Source: Lewinellaceae bacterium | GTDB taxonomy: Bacteria > Bacteroidota > Bacteroidia > Chitinophagales > Saprospiraceae | NCBI GenBank assembly: GCA_020636315.1 | Contig: JACJYA010000009.1 | Location: forward strand, 285,218-349,217 | Reading direction: 5' to 3' | Length of the DNA: 64,000 nucleotides | Part shown: piece by piece, positions 16,570-26,088 of the stretch | Layout: each line of letters opens with the position of its first letter | How positions within the stretch are numbered: position 1 is the first letter of the stretch | The notes under the pieces: model-generated | What the model saw: the letters and a program-made list of their open reading frames with translations, nothing else | Told to the model about the DNA's origin: nothing | The model's database searches: none | Position numbers and translations under genes: made by a program

Positions 16570-17265
16570 TCACTCCTCCCCTTCCTCCACCCGCAGCCGA
16601 AACCCCACTCCATGAATATTCTCTACCTTAAGCGACTCATCGGCACGCAGGTACTTGCGCAGGCGGGAGATGAACACATCGAGGCTGCGGCCCAGGAAGT
16701 AGTCATCGTCACCCCAGACCTGCTTCAGGATATCGGAACGCTTAAGCACCTGGTTGGGGCTTTCGGCGAACAGCTTGAGCAGGTCTGCCTCTTTCTGGGT
16801 GAGTTGCAGGCTTTCATTGTCGTGGGTAAGGGTGAGATTCTCGTGGTCAAGCTCGAAACCGCCCAACCGGAACCGGCCGGGAGAACGCGGTGCGCTGATC
16901 TTGCTGCGGCGCAGGAATACCTCTACCTTGAGAATGAGCTCTTCTATACTGAAGGGTTTGGTAATGTAATCGTCGGCACCGAGGCGCAGGCCGTGCAGGC
17001 GGTCTTCCTTGAGCGATTTCGCGGTCAGGAAAAGTATGGGGATCTCCGTATCATACCGGCGGATCTCCCGGGCTACCGTAAAGCCATCTACCTCCGGAAG
17101 CATCACATCCAGGATACAAAGGTCGAAGTCCTGTTCGTGTACCTTCTCCAGTGCCGCTTTGCCATCCGTACAATGTGTTATTTCATACCCCTGCAGCTCG
17201 AGGTTGTCCCGCGTTACGAAGCTCAGGCTTTCATCATCTTCAACGTATAAAATATGTGCTTTCAT
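16570..17265 (-). CDS. OmpR-family response regulator
   Basis: A 231-residue regulator from the ATG at 17265 (MKAHILYVEDD). The receiver domain has the acidic pair D10/D11, phosphoacceptor D53 in ILDVMLP, and K103 in TKPF. The C-terminal winged-helix DNA-binding domain is complete (about 135-228, with GRSLDVFISRLRKYL and NIHGVGFRL). It follows the histidine kinase gene after 36 nt on the same strand and is its partner. The target genes are not evident. Confidence 0.92.
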   Translation of the reverse strand: MKAHILYVEDDESLSFVTRDNLELQGYEITHCTDGKAALEKVHEQDFDLCILDVMLPEVDGFTVAREIRRYDTEIPILFLTAKSLKEDRLHGLRLGADDYITKPFSIEELILKVEVFLRRSKISAPRSPGRFRLGGFELDHENLTLTHDNESLQLTQKEADLLKLFAESPNQVLKRSDILKQVWGDDDYFLGRSLDVFISRLRKYLRADESLKVENIHGVGFRLRVEEGEE

Positions 17266-17301
17266 GGTCAATTTTTCTGGCCGGGGCACTGGCAACTGGC
17301 A

Positions 17302-18648
17302 TCAGGCACGGGCGGTGAGCCTGCGGAAGCTCAGTTGTGCCCGCTGCCAGAACCTGCGCCAATGTACCCGTGGCGAGCTTTGCGCTTCGGGAATGAGCAG
17401 GTGCACACAGGTGCCTCTTCCCTCCTGGCTGTCGAGCCGGATGCGCCAGCCATGCGCGTCACAAATGTTCTTGACGTAAAACAGGCCCAGTCCGAAACCC
17501 TTTACCTTATGTACATTTCCGGTCGGTATGCGATAAAACTTATTGAACACCCTTCCGAGATGCTCTTTAGGAATGCCGATCCCTTCGTCAATGATAGTGA
17601 TCTGTATTTCTCCATCACGAGCCCTGGCGCGAAGGGTGAGCCGGGGAACATCCTTGCAATATTTAATGGCATTGTCCAGCAGGTTGTGTAAAATATTGGT
17701 GAAGTGCAGGCGGTCGGCCAGAATGGCCACTCCTTCGACATTGATGTAGCTTTTGAGCTCTCCGCCCTTTTTTTCCACTTTCACCACGGTACTGTTGACG
17801 ATGCTGTTCAGCGCTTCCTGCAGCGGAATGCGCTCTTTTTTGAGCTCAAAATTGCCGCGTTCTATCTTGGCCAGCTGCAGTACCTTCTCCACCTGGTTGT
17901 TGAGCCGCTGGTTCTGCTCTCTGACGATGCGGGCGTAGCGATAGAGCCGTTCATCTTCCTGCACACTGGCATTTTTGAGAAAAACATCGGCAGCGATCTT
18001 GATCGTTGAGATAGGCGTCTTGAACTCGTGTGTCATGTTGTTGATGAAATCCTTCTGCAACTCCGACAGCCGCTTCTGCCTGAGGATCACAAACATGGAA
18101 TAGGCAAAGAACAGGATGACGACCAACAGGATCGAGGAAAAGAAGATCGACAGCTGCATCTGCCCAAACAGATAGCTTGAGCGGGTCGGGAACTTCACAC
18201 TGAAATAATAGGTGAACTTATCATCTTTGGGCAGGTTGCCCAGTTCGAGGTCTTTTTTCACTCCCGGAGAATAGCTGCAATAGTTGCCATAGACCATTTC
18301 ATTCGTCGTGCAGTCATATACGGCGTATTCAAAATCCACGTACAGGGCAAGCTGTTCGAACTCCTTCTGGAGGAAATACTCCAGGCTGTTGGCGTCGATC
18401 TCGCTTTCGATATTGACTACATAATAATTGGAGGTACGGCGGTTAACGATGTTGCGCGGCGGCAGTTCGCCGTTGTTCAATTCGACCAGGCTGCAGGCCA
18501 CCTCGTACAGAGCCAGGTTGATCTTTTTGTCAAACTCCTCTTCGTTGACGTTCCAGGTACTGACAACCCAATACGCCTGCACCCCGATAATGCCGATGAT
18601 GGCAATAGCGCCCAGGATCATAACCCGCAGAATGGTGCTGTTTTTCAT
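17302..18648 (-). CDS. membrane sensor histidine kinase
   Basis: A 448-residue kinase. TM1 is at about 9-30, a periplasmic sensor at about 31-165, TM2 at about 166-190, and the H box NNMTHEFKTPIST with His207. The ATPase domain follows with N box LLDNAIKYCKD, G1 DEGIGIP and G2 GFGLGLFYVKNICDAHG. There is no HAMP domain. It is the first gene of the kinase-regulator pair and is divergent from the DUF4271 gene, sharing a 106-nt intergenic region. The sensor region has four Cys (YDCTTNEMVYGNYC among them), so redox or metal input is conceivable but unproven. Confidence 0.92.
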   Translation of the reverse strand: MKNSTILRVMILGAIAIIGIIGVQAYWVVSTWNVNEEEFDKKINLALYEVACSLVELNNGELPPRNIVNRRTSNYYVVNIESEIDANSLEYFLQKEFEQLALYVDFEYAVYDCTTNEMVYGNYCSYSPGVKKDLELGNLPKDDKFTYYFSVKFPTRSSYLFGQMQLSIFFSSILLVVILFFAYSMFVILRQKRLSELQKDFINNMTHEFKTPISTIKIAADVFLKNASVQEDERLYRYARIVREQNQRLNNQVEKVLQLAKIERGNFELKKERIPLQEALNSIVNSTVVKVEKKGGELKSYINVEGVAILADRLHFTNILHNLLDNAIKYCKDVPRLTLRARARDGEIQITIIDEGIGIPKEHLGRVFNKFYRIPTGNVHKVKGFGLGLFYVKNICDAHGWRIRLDSQEGRGTCVHLLIPEAQSSPRVHWRRFWQRAQLSFRRLTARA

Positions 18649-18740
18649 ACCCCCCTAAATTATCCGTATAAATTGGCTTAAAAAAACCATTAACAGCTTA
18701 TTAACAAGACTTTCAGGCATCAGACTTAGCCGGGAATGAT

Positions 18741-18748
18741 TATTTTTG
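18741..18748 (+). promoter_or_regulatory. -7 element immediately upstream of the DUF4271 gene
   Basis: TATTTTTG ends 6 nt before the ATG at 18755. Transcription would start within a few bases of the ATG, making the message nearly or fully leaderless. Confidence 0.5.
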
Positions 18749-18754
18749 CAAAAT

Positions 18755-19678
18755 ATGCAAACGCTCAGAAACACTAAAGGAGGCCTTTGGGCTTTCGCCA
18801 TTGCTTTTTTCGCTTTGCTGCCGTTATCGATGGCGGCACAGGGAAGCACCAACCCCTTTGACCTGAGCCCAAGGCTGGACAACCCGGGGCCTCAGGAAGA
18901 TTCTGCAGCCACTGCCGACACCGGCAACCCATTCGACCTCATCACTCCGCTCCGGAAAGAAAGCCGGCCGGAGCCCGCGGCACCGCCCTTATCAGCCGAA
19001 AAAGAGATGCCTGCGGCAAAGCCCCCTGTACAAAACAGCTACCGGACTTTTCTTCTTATTACGAATATAGGCATCTTATTGTTGTTGACCGTACTCATCA
19101 CCCTGTTCAGGCCTCAGGCCGGCAGAGCTTACCGCGCTTTTCTCAATGACAACCTCCTCAACCAGTTGCAAAGGGAGCGCGAAGCGGGAGGAGGGCTCCC
19201 CTACTACCTGTTCTATGCCTTTTTTCTGATCAACGCCGGTTTTTTCGCATTTCTGCTGGCCCGGCATTACGGGCTGTCTCTTTCCCCCAACCCCTGGATG
19301 GGGCTGTTGTATTCTATGGGCGGAGTTTCGGCTCTTTTTCTGGGAAAGCATGCCCTGCTTGGTTTCCTCGCTTTCGTCTTTCCCATCGAAAAAGAAATCC
19401 ACCTCTACAGCTTTACCATCATCGTCTTCAGCATAATGCTGAGCTTCTTTCTGGCCATCGTCAACTTACTGCTGGCCTATGCTCCTGAAAGTAGCGTTAA
19501 ACTGGTGCTCTACGGATCCTATACTGTCATTGCCGCCACCTATCTCTTCCGCTCGCTCAGAGCCGTGTTTATTGCCAACCGTTTTTTGCTTTTTCACAAG
19601 TTTCACTTTTTGTTGTATATTTGCACAGTCGAAATCGCGCCTGTCCTTGTGCTGGCAAAGCTGATTCTTTATTCCTGA
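18755..19678 (+). CDS. DUF4271 domain membrane protein
   Basis: A 307-residue protein from the ATG at 18755. It has a signal-peptide-like N-terminus (to about AAQGS), a Pro/Glu-rich linker repeating NPFDL, and about seven hydrophobic helices (about 95-305). The DUF4271 type is recognised from its position directly upstream of hemD, an order conserved in Bacteroidota. Function unknown. An upstream TTG in frame at 18746 overlaps the promoter element and is rejected. A TATATTTG inside the 3' part (19616-19623) may serve hemD. Confidence 0.75.
   Translation: MQTLRNTKGGLWAFAIAFFALLPLSMAAQGSTNPFDLSPRLDNPGPQEDSAATADTGNPFDLITPLRKESRPEPAAPPLSAEKEMPAAKPPVQNSYRTFLLITNIGILLLLTVLITLFRPQAGRAYRAFLNDNLLNQLQREREAGGGLPYYLFYAFFLINAGFFAFLLARHYGLSLSPNPWMGLLYSMGGVSALFLGKHALLGFLAFVFPIEKEIHLYSFTIIVFSIMLSFFLAIVNLLLAYAPESSVKLVLYGSYTVIAATYLFRSLRAVFIANRFLLFHKFHFLLYICTVEIAPVLVLAKLILYS
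19616..19623 (+). promoter_or_regulatory. possible internal promoter for hemD
   Basis: TATATTTG inside the 3' end of the DUF4271 gene, about 100 nt upstream of the hemD ATG. No TTG lies at the best spacing. Confidence 0.35.
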
Positions 19679-19724
19679 TAGCCGGTACAAAGAGCAGGAG
19701 TTCAATAAGTAAAACCCTTGTTGA

Positions 19725-20504
19725 ATGGCAGTAAACGGTAAAGCGAAGCAAGAGGCTTACAAGCCGGTAAAAACAATTCTGGTATCTCAGCCCAAACCAG
19801 AGAGATCTCCTTACTACGAGCTGGAAAAGAAATACGGCCTGCAGATCGATTGGCGCCCTTTCATTCACGTGGAAGGGGTTGAAACCAAAGAATTCCGCAA
19901 GTCCCGTATCCGGCCCGATGAATTCACCGCCATCATTTTTACGAGTAAAAATGCCGTTGACCACTTCTTCCGGATCTGCGAAGAACTGCGTATCAAAATG
20001 TCTCAGGACACGAAGTATTTCTGCCTGTCAGAGGCCATCGCCAACTACCTGCAGAAGTTCATCGTTTACCGGAAGCGTAAAGTGTTCTTTGGCAAGCGCA
20101 CCATCCAGGACCTGGCGCCCGCTCTGAAAAAGCACAAGGCCAATGAAAAGTTCCTGCTGCCCTGCTCCAACCTGGGCGCCAAACAGGTGTCAGAGTTCCT
20201 GGAAGAAAACGGATTCAACTGGCAGGATGCAATGATGTACAAAACCGTCAGCAGCGACCTCTCGGACCTCAGTGATGTGACTTACGACGTACTGGTGTTC
20301 TTCAGCCCCCTGGGTATCCAATCCCTCTACGAAAACTTTCCCGATTTCAAACAAAATGAAACGCGAATCGCCGTTTTTGGTAGCAGTACCAGTAAAGCGG
20401 TGGAGGAAAGAGGCCTGACGATCAACATTAAAGCACCGGCACCGGAAATCCCATCCATGACCATGGCCCTGGAAATGTACCTGCAACTTTCCAACAAAGA
20501 GTAA
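19725..20504 (+). CDS. hemD: uroporphyrinogen-III synthase
   Basis: A 259-residue HemD-family protein that would cyclise hydroxymethylbilane to uroporphyrinogen III in tetrapyrrole synthesis. Family features are the VSQPKPERSPYYELEKKYGL start, AIIFTSKNAVDHFF in the first lobe, YFCLSEAIANYL, and in the second lobe DVLVFFSPLGIQSL and IAVFGSSTSKAVEE. The length is normal. It follows DUF4271 by 46 nt. A GC-rich terminator lies downstream. Confidence 0.88.
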   Translation: MAVNGKAKQEAYKPVKTILVSQPKPERSPYYELEKKYGLQIDWRPFIHVEGVETKEFRKSRIRPDEFTAIIFTSKNAVDHFFRICEELRIKMSQDTKYFCLSEAIANYLQKFIVYRKRKVFFGKRTIQDLAPALKKHKANEKFLLPCSNLGAKQVSEFLEENGFNWQDAMMYKTVSSDLSDLSDVTYDVLVFFSPLGIQSLYENFPDFKQNETRIAVFGSSTSKAVEERGLTINIKAPAPEIPSMTMALEMYLQLSNKE

Positions 20505-20523
20505 GCCTGAGATCAGGAAATGA

Positions 20524-20556
20524 CAAGGCCCCGGTTGCGATGCAGCCGGGGCTTTC
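20524..20556 (+). terminator. terminator after hemD
   Basis: GCCCCGGTTGC and GCAGCCGGGGC form an 11-bp stem with one G-U pair, flanked by AAG and CTTTCCC. The T run is short. Confidence 0.6.
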
Positions 20557-20606
20557 CCATTTAACCGGCGTCAACTAAACTTCAACCCGTTTGTTCTTTT
20601 TGGGGT

Positions 20607-21230
20607 ATGAACGATAAACTGATCACAACGCTGGAAGAAAAACTGCAGAGGGCTCTGCCCGGACAGGATGTACAGTACCAGATGGCACATGTCATCCGCC
20701 GGCAGTATGATCCGGCTCCGGCCCATGCCCAAAGGGCTGGTGTACTTGCCCTCTTATACCCCAAAGAAAAGGAATGGCATATCGTTCTGATCGAACGAAG
20801 CTCCAGACACCCCGGCGACCAGCACAGTGGCCAGATCAGCTTCCCGGGCGGCAGGTTCGAAGAACCGGACCGCACCCTAGCCGACACCGCATTGCGGGAA
20901 GCTCACGAAGAAGTGGGCGTCGATCCCCATATCGTAACCCTGATCGGCGAACTGACCGAATTGTACATCCCGGTCAGTAATTTCCTCGTCAAACCTTTCG
21001 TCGGTTATACCTCCCGAACCCCTCACTTCCAGCCTCAGCTCAGCGAGGTCAGTTCAATAGTAGAAACACCGGTCAGGCTGTTGAAAAACCCGGAAACCCG
21101 CCAGGCTACCGACCTTAAGATTTCCGGCAATATCACCCTGCGCAATGTTCCCTACTTCAACGTTTTCGGGAAAGTGGTCTGGGGGGCTACCGCCATGATG
21201 CTGAACGAATTGCTGGAGGTCATGAAATGA
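20607..21230 (+). CDS. Nudix hydrolase, CoA-pyrophosphatase type
   Basis: A 207-residue Nudix protein. The Nudix box is GGRFEEPDRTLADTALREAHEEVGV (G-x5-E-x7-REUxEExGU), preceded by SGQISFPGGR, typical of CoA diphosphatases (NudL/Nudt7 type). These cleave CoA or acyl-CoA to 4'-phosphopantetheine and 3',5'-ADP. An LIERSSRHPGDQHSGQIS segment upstream agrees. The stop codon abuts the stop of the small minus-strand membrane protein gene. Confidence 0.88.
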   Translation: MNDKLITTLEEKLQRALPGQDVQYQMAHVIRRQYDPAPAHAQRAGVLALLYPKEKEWHIVLIERSSRHPGDQHSGQISFPGGRFEEPDRTLADTALREAHEEVGVDPHIVTLIGELTELYIPVSNFLVKPFVGYTSRTPHFQPQLSEVSSIVETPVRLLKNPETRQATDLKISGNITLRNVPYFNVFGKVVWGATAMMLNELLEVMK

Positions 21231-21404
21231 TCACTCCGCCAGTATCCGGTATATCATATATCCCAGCCCCAGCAAAAGCAGCAGGACGACCAAAAGGGAA
21301 GCACCGTTGTCGGCCAGCCGCTCAAAGGCGGGCAGGAATTTGATGCCGAAGTAAACGGCTGCACCAAACAGGATGAGGGTGAAAAAGGCTTGTCGAGCAC
21401 TCAT
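21231..21404 (-). CDS. 57-residue two-TM membrane protein
   Basis: A short frame: MSARQAFFTLILFGAAVYFG, then a 16-residue polar linker (KFLPAFERLADNGAS) and a second hydrophobic helix LLVVLLLLLGLGYMIYRI ending LAE. Two TM helices with a short loop. The stop codon is immediately next to the Nudix stop (21230), so the two genes meet tail to tail with no gap. I do not recognise the family; codon use and the clean two-helix pattern support a real gene. Confidence 0.65.
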   Translation of the reverse strand: MSARQAFFTLILFGAAVYFGIKFLPAFERLADNGASLLVVLLLLLGLGYMIYRILAE

Positions 21405-21535
21405 GGTGTCTTTTTTGTTTTATTGAGGAGCAAAACTACTTCCTTTCCGGCAATACTTAAATGATTTGCATCACAAATGAAGAGAAGCCCCATCCCTCAG
21501 ATCAGCCGTGCTTGCAGCAAAAAAACAAGGCCGGG

Positions 21536-21566
21536 TTGGGCCGGTGAATAATTAGCTCTATTTTTG
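21536..21566 (+). promoter_or_regulatory. uvrA promoter
   Basis: TTG 21536-21538, 20-nt spacer, TATTTTTG 21559-21566. Transcription would begin near 21572, which rules out the in-frame ATG at 21571 as the uvrA start. Confidence 0.65.
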
Positions 21567-21612
21567 CCGTTTGTTCAACACTGGGCCGCCCTTATGGGTT
21601 ATTATTGCTGTG

Positions 21613-24486
21613 ATGGGAAATACAACTATGACGAAAGACAATGCTAATGGGATCGGCAGCTACGAACATGCTGTAGAGACAGACTATATAGAAGTGACCG
21701 GAGCGCGGGAACACAACCTCAAAGACATCGACCTGCGCATCCCCCGCAACAAACTGGTGGTCATTACCGGAATCAGTGGAAGCGGCAAATCCTCTCTTGC
21801 CTTCGATACGATCTATGCCGAAGGCCAGCGCCGGTACATGGAAACCTTCACTGCTTATGCCCGGCAATTTATCGGTGAGATGGAACGGCCCGACGTGGAA
21901 AAGATCACAGGGCTGAGCCCGGTAATCTCCATCGAACAGAAGACGACCGGCCGCAACCCCCGTTCTACGGTGGGCACCATCACAGAGGTTTATGACTTCA
22001 TGCGCCTGCTCTTTGCCCGCATCGGCGAAGCCTACTCCTATGAGACGGGCGAGCGCATGGTGCGTTATACCGAAGAGCAGATGAAAGAGGCCATCATGGA
22101 GCAGTTCGACGGCAGGAAGATACTGCTGCTGGCCCCTGTAGTCCGGGGGCGTAAGGGCCATTACCGGGAACTCTTCGAACAGATCCGCAAGCAGGGGTAC
22201 GCCAAAGTGCGAATCGATGGAGAAGTACTGGATATCAAAGCCGGAATGAAGGTTGACCGGTACAAAGTCCACGATATAGAAGTAGTGGTTGACCGGATCA
22301 GAGTAAATGCCGAACGCGCCAACCGGCTCAATACCTCCCTGCAGACCGCCCTGAAGATGGGCAATGGACTTGTCTTCATCATGGATCACGACAGCGGCGA
22401 GGCCCGTGGCTTCAGCAAGCACCTCATGGACCCCGGTTCGGGAATCTCCTACGAAGAACCTTCGCCCAATTCCTTTTCTTTCAATTCACCCTACGGCGCC
22501 TGCCCCCACTGCAATGGCCTGGGTAAAGTCAATAAAGTTGACTACGAAAAGGTCATCCCTGATGATACCAAAAGCATCAATGATACCGGCATCGTCCCTC
22601 TGGGAGAAGTACGCCAGAATATGACCTTCAAGCAATTGCGCGCCATTGCCAAAAAATACGAATTCACTTTTGCCACCCCAGTAAAGGAAATACCGGAACA
22701 GGCACTGAACATCATCCTCTACGGGGGCGATGATGCACTGAAGGTCAAAGCCGACACCAACAGCGATTTTTCTTATAACCTGGCTTACGACGGCCTGTTC
22801 AAAATGCTGGAACGGTGGTATGAGGACACCAGCTCGGAAAAAATACGGCGCTGGGCCGAAGAATTCATGACCATCGACACCTGTTCGGAATGTAACGGTT
22901 ACCGGCTGAAAAAAGAATCGCTGCACTTTAAAGTGCACGACAAACACATCGGAGAACTGGCGGAAATGGACCTCACCGAACTCACTGCCTGGATGCAGAA
23001 AGTAGAGGAGTACCTGAGTGAACGCCAGCAACTCATCGCCAGGGATATTCTCAAAGAAATCCGCCTGCGCCTGGGGTTCCTCCTGCACGTCGGCCTGGAT
23101 TACCTGAGCCTCAACCGCCCGGCGCGGACTCTCTCCGGAGGCGAATCCCAGCGCATTCGCCTGGCCACGCAGATCGGTTCCCAGCTCACTGGCATTACCT
23201 ACATTCTCGACGAACCCAGCATTGGCCTGCACCAACGAGACAACCAGAAACTGATCGAAGCCCTTCGGGAACTATGCGATATCGGGAACACCGTCCTCGT
23301 CGTGGAACACGATAAAGATATCATGCTGGCCTCCGACTATGTGATCGACCTGGGGCCCGGCGCCGGCAAACACGGTGGAGAACTGGTCGGGGAGGGAACG
23401 CCTGAAGCTTTCAGGCACAGCCACACGCTCACCGCCGACTACCTCAATGCCAGGCTGAAAATAGAGGTTCCGGAAAAACGCCGCACGGGTACAGGGCATG
23501 CTCTTGAACTTAAGGGAGCTACGGGCAACAACCTCAAAGAGGTCGAAGTGAAGATACCATTGGGCACTTTCTGCTGTGTGACCGGCGTTTCCGGCAGCGG
23601 CAAGTCCACCCTCGTCAACGAAACCCTCTACCCCATTCTGCGGCAACATTTCTACAAAAGCCTGAAAAACCCCATGCCTTACCAGGAGATCAAAGGGTTG
23701 GAGCATATAGACAAGGTGATCGAGATCGACCAGTCTCCTATCGGGCGAACGCCGCGTTCCAACCCGGCTACCTACACCGGTGTTTTCACCGATATCCGAA
23801 AGATCTTCGCCGAGCTGCCGGAAGCAAAGATCCGCGGGTACAAACCAGGGCGCTTTTCCTTCAATGTAAAGGGCGGGCGTTGTGAAACCTGCGGCGGCTC
23901 CGGCATGCGCGTTATCGAGATGAACTTCCTGCCCGACGTTCAGGTAGAATGCGAAACCTGCATGGGCCGCCGTTACAACCGCGAGACTCTGGAGATCATC
24001 TACAAGGGAAAATCCATCAGCGATGTGCTGGATATGACGGTGGAGGAGGCGGTGGAATTCTTCCAGCCCATTCCCAATATCTACCGGAAGCTGAAAACGC
24101 TGAACGATGTAGGGCTGAGCTACATAACCCTAGGCCAACAGGCCACCACCCTCTCCGGAGGCGAGGCACAACGCGTAAAGCTTTCCGAAGAACTGGCCAA
24201 GCGCGATACCGGCAACACCTTATATATTCTCGATGAACCCACGACCGGCCTGCACTTCGAAGATATCCGCCACTTGCTTCGGGTACTCAACAAGCTGGTT
24301 GATAAAGGAAATACGGTCATCGTTATCGAACACAACATGGACGTCATCAAAGTGGCGGATTACATCATAGACATGGGGCCGGAAGGAGGCCATCGGGGCG
24401 GTACAATAGTGTGTACGGGCACACCGGAGGAAGTGGCAAAAACTGAAGAGAGTTATACCGGGCAGTTTCTGAAGGGTGAATTATAG
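21613..24486 (+). CDS. uvrA: excinuclease ABC subunit A
   Basis: About 957 residues from ATG 21613 (952 from ATG 21628; the transcript start excludes 21571). UvrA is the damage-sensing ATPase of nucleotide excision repair. Two ABC modules are present: Walker A GISGSGKSS and GVSGSGKST, signatures LSGGESQRIRLATQIGS and LSGGEAQRVKLSEELAK, and Walker B ILDEPSIGLH and ILDEPTTGLH. Zinc-binding Cys pairs are in CPHCNGLGK and CSECNGYRL in the first half and CETCGGSG and CETCMGRRYN in the second. Length and order match a canonical UvrA. The extended N-terminus has no visible function. Confidence 0.97.
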   Translation: MGNTTMTKDNANGIGSYEHAVETDYIEVTGAREHNLKDIDLRIPRNKLVVITGISGSGKSSLAFDTIYAEGQRRYMETFTAYARQFIGEMERPDVEKITGLSPVISIEQKTTGRNPRSTVGTITEVYDFMRLLFARIGEAYSYETGERMVRYTEEQMKEAIMEQFDGRKILLLAPVVRGRKGHYRELFEQIRKQGYAKVRIDGEVLDIKAGMKVDRYKVHDIEVVVDRIRVNAERANRLNTSLQTALKMGNGLVFIMDHDSGEARGFSKHLMDPGSGISYEEPSPNSFSFNSPYGACPHCNGLGKVNKVDYEKVIPDDTKSINDTGIVPLGEVRQNMTFKQLRAIAKKYEFTFATPVKEIPEQALNIILYGGDDALKVKADTNSDFSYNLAYDGLFKMLERWYEDTSSEKIRRWAEEFMTIDTCSECNGYRLKKESLHFKVHDKHIGELAEMDLTELTAWMQKVEEYLSERQQLIARDILKEIRLRLGFLLHVGLDYLSLNRPARTLSGGESQRIRLATQIGSQLTGITYILDEPSIGLHQRDNQKLIEALRELCDIGNTVLVVEHDKDIMLASDYVIDLGPGAGKHGGELVGEGTPEAFRHSHTLTADYLNARLKIEVPEKRRTGTGHALELKGATGNNLKEVEVKIPLGTFCCVTGVSGSGKSTLVNETLYPILRQHFYKSLKNPMPYQEIKGLEHIDKVIEIDQSPIGRTPRSNPATYTGVFTDIRKIFAELPEAKIRGYKPGRFSFNVKGGRCETCGGSGMRVIEMNFLPDVQVECETCMGRRYNRETLEIIYKGKSISDVLDMTVEEAVEFFQPIPNIYRKLKTLNDVGLSYITLGQQATTLSGGEAQRVKLSEELAKRDTGNTLYILDEPTTGLHFEDIRHLLRVLNKLVDKGNTVIVIEHNMDVIKVADYIIDMGPEGGHRGGTIVCTGTPEEVAKTEESYTGQFLKGEL

Positions 24487-24511
24487 CGTTTTCAGTCCAC
24501 CAAATTCTTCT

Positions 24512-24519
24512 TATATTTG
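24512..24519 (+). promoter_or_regulatory. -7 element upstream of the GH3-like gene
   Basis: TATATTTG 43 nt before the ATG at 24562; only a TTTTC is found near the -33 position. Confidence 0.45.
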
Positions 24520-24561
24520 GATTGTAGCCATCGCCACACATCACCAACCGCCTAATAACCT

Positions 24562-26088
24562 ATGAGAAAGTGGATCAATAAGGCCTTTAAGTGGTACTAC
24601 CGGCAACGGTATAAAGGCATCCGGCATTTCATGGAGCATCCACATGAAGTGCAGCGCAGCCTGCTAAAAAACCTGCTGGAGGCCACCAAACATACCGAAT
24701 GGGGCAGGGCTCACGGCTACCGCAGCATCCGCACCCCGGAGCAGTATGCAGAACGGGTACCCGTGCAGGATTATGAGAGCCTCAAACCTTTTATCGACCG
24801 CATGATGCACGGAGAGAAGGACGTGCTGTGGAGTGGGCAGGTGCGTTGGTTCTCCAAATCTTCGGGCACCACCAGCGACCGGAGCAAATTCATCCCCGTC
24901 ACCAGCCAGAACCTCAAAAAATGCCACATCAGGGGCACCTGGGACACTATGGCCCTGTTCTACCACAACCGCCCCGACGCCCGCCAGTTCGAAAGCAAAA
25001 ATATGATCATGGGCGGCAGCCTTTACCGGTTCGCCCCCTATCCGCGTACTATGATCGGCGACGTTTCGGCCATCATGACTTACAACATGCCAATTGTCGG
25101 CAGGCCGTTTTTCTTTCCCGACATCAAAACAGCCCTGCTGGACGATTGGGAAATAAAGCTGGAAAAACTGGCCCGCGCCGCCGCCGACAGAGAAGACATG
25201 GCCATGATCGGCGGTGTTCCCACCTGGACAGTGGTCCTCTTCCGCCGCATCCTCGAGATCACCGGGAAAAAGCACATGCTGGAAGTTTGGCCACGGTTCC
25301 AGGGGTATATTCACGGAGGAGTCAGCTTCCTCCCGTACCGCAAACAATTTGAAGCTTTTCTTCCTTCTCCCGATATCAGTTACCAGGAGATCTACAACGC
25401 CTCCGAAGGATACTTTGCCATCCAGGACGATTTCTCCAGCGACGATATGCTGCTGTTGCTCAACAACGGTATCTATTATGAATTCCTCCCCATGGAGGAA
25501 TGGGACAGAGAAGACCCCAGCGCCGTGCCGCTTTCTGATGTGGAAAAAGGGAAAAATTACGCTCTGGTAATCTCTACCAATTCAGGCCTCTGGCGCTACA
25601 CGCCGGGCGACACGGTGATGTTCACTTCCACTTATCCTTACAAGATCAAAGTAACCGGCCGCACCAAGCAGTTTGTAAATGCCTTCGGTGAAGAGGTCAT
25701 GGTGGAAAATACGGACCAGGCCCTGGCGCTGGCCTGCCAGCAGACGGGGGCCATCGTTGCGGAATATACCGTAGCACCTATTTACTTTAAAGGTTCCGGA
25801 AAAGGTGGCCATGAGTGGCTGGTGGAGTTTGAAAAGGAACCTCCCAACCTGAAGGATTTTATTCGCCGGCTGGATAAAAACCTGCAGCTCGTCAACTCTG
25901 ATTACGAGGCCAAACGGTCCAAAGACATCGCCCTCGAAGAGCTTTGCCTGCACCCCCTGCCCCGCGGCACTTTTCACAGCTGGATGCGGGCCCGCGGCAA
26001 GTTTGGCGGCCAGCACAAGGTGCCCCGCCTGGCCAACCACCGGAAATACGTGGAAGAAATACTGGATTTCCTGGGCAACAAGGTGTGA
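24562..26088 (+). CDS. GH3-family acyl-acid amido synthetase-like protein
   Basis: A 508-residue member of the GH3 fold (ANL-related adenylating enzymes). The ATP-binding motif SKSSGTTSDRSKFIP is near residue 100, EIYNASEGYFAIQDD is in the central part, and LWRYTPGDTVMFTS and KVTGRTKQFVNAFGEEVM precede the mobile C-terminal domain. Plant GH3 proteins conjugate amino acids to acyl acids such as auxin; bacterial substrates are unknown. It stands alone, between uvrA and a convergent SDR gene. Confidence 0.88.
   Translation: MRKWINKAFKWYYRQRYKGIRHFMEHPHEVQRSLLKNLLEATKHTEWGRAHGYRSIRTPEQYAERVPVQDYESLKPFIDRMMHGEKDVLWSGQVRWFSKSSGTTSDRSKFIPVTSQNLKKCHIRGTWDTMALFYHNRPDARQFESKNMIMGGSLYRFAPYPRTMIGDVSAIMTYNMPIVGRPFFFPDIKTALLDDWEIKLEKLARAAADREDMAMIGGVPTWTVVLFRRILEITGKKHMLEVWPRFQGYIHGGVSFLPYRKQFEAFLPSPDISYQEIYNASEGYFAIQDDFSSDDMLLLLNNGIYYEFLPMEEWDREDPSAVPLSDVEKGKNYALVISTNSGLWRYTPGDTVMFTSTYPYKIKVTGRTKQFVNAFGEEVMVENTDQALALACQQTGAIVAEYTVAPIYFKGSGKGGHEWLVEFEKEPPNLKDFIRRLDKNLQLVNSDYEAKRSKDIALEELCLHPLPRGTFHSWMRARGKFGGQHKVPRLANHRKYVEEILDFLGNKV

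Noticed and set aside
18746..18748. TTG start for the DUF4271 gene
   Set aside because: It lies inside the TATTTTTG promoter element, so it would be outside the transcript.
21571..21573. ATG at 21571 as the uvrA start
   Set aside because: The predicted transcription start is at about 21572; homologues start further in.
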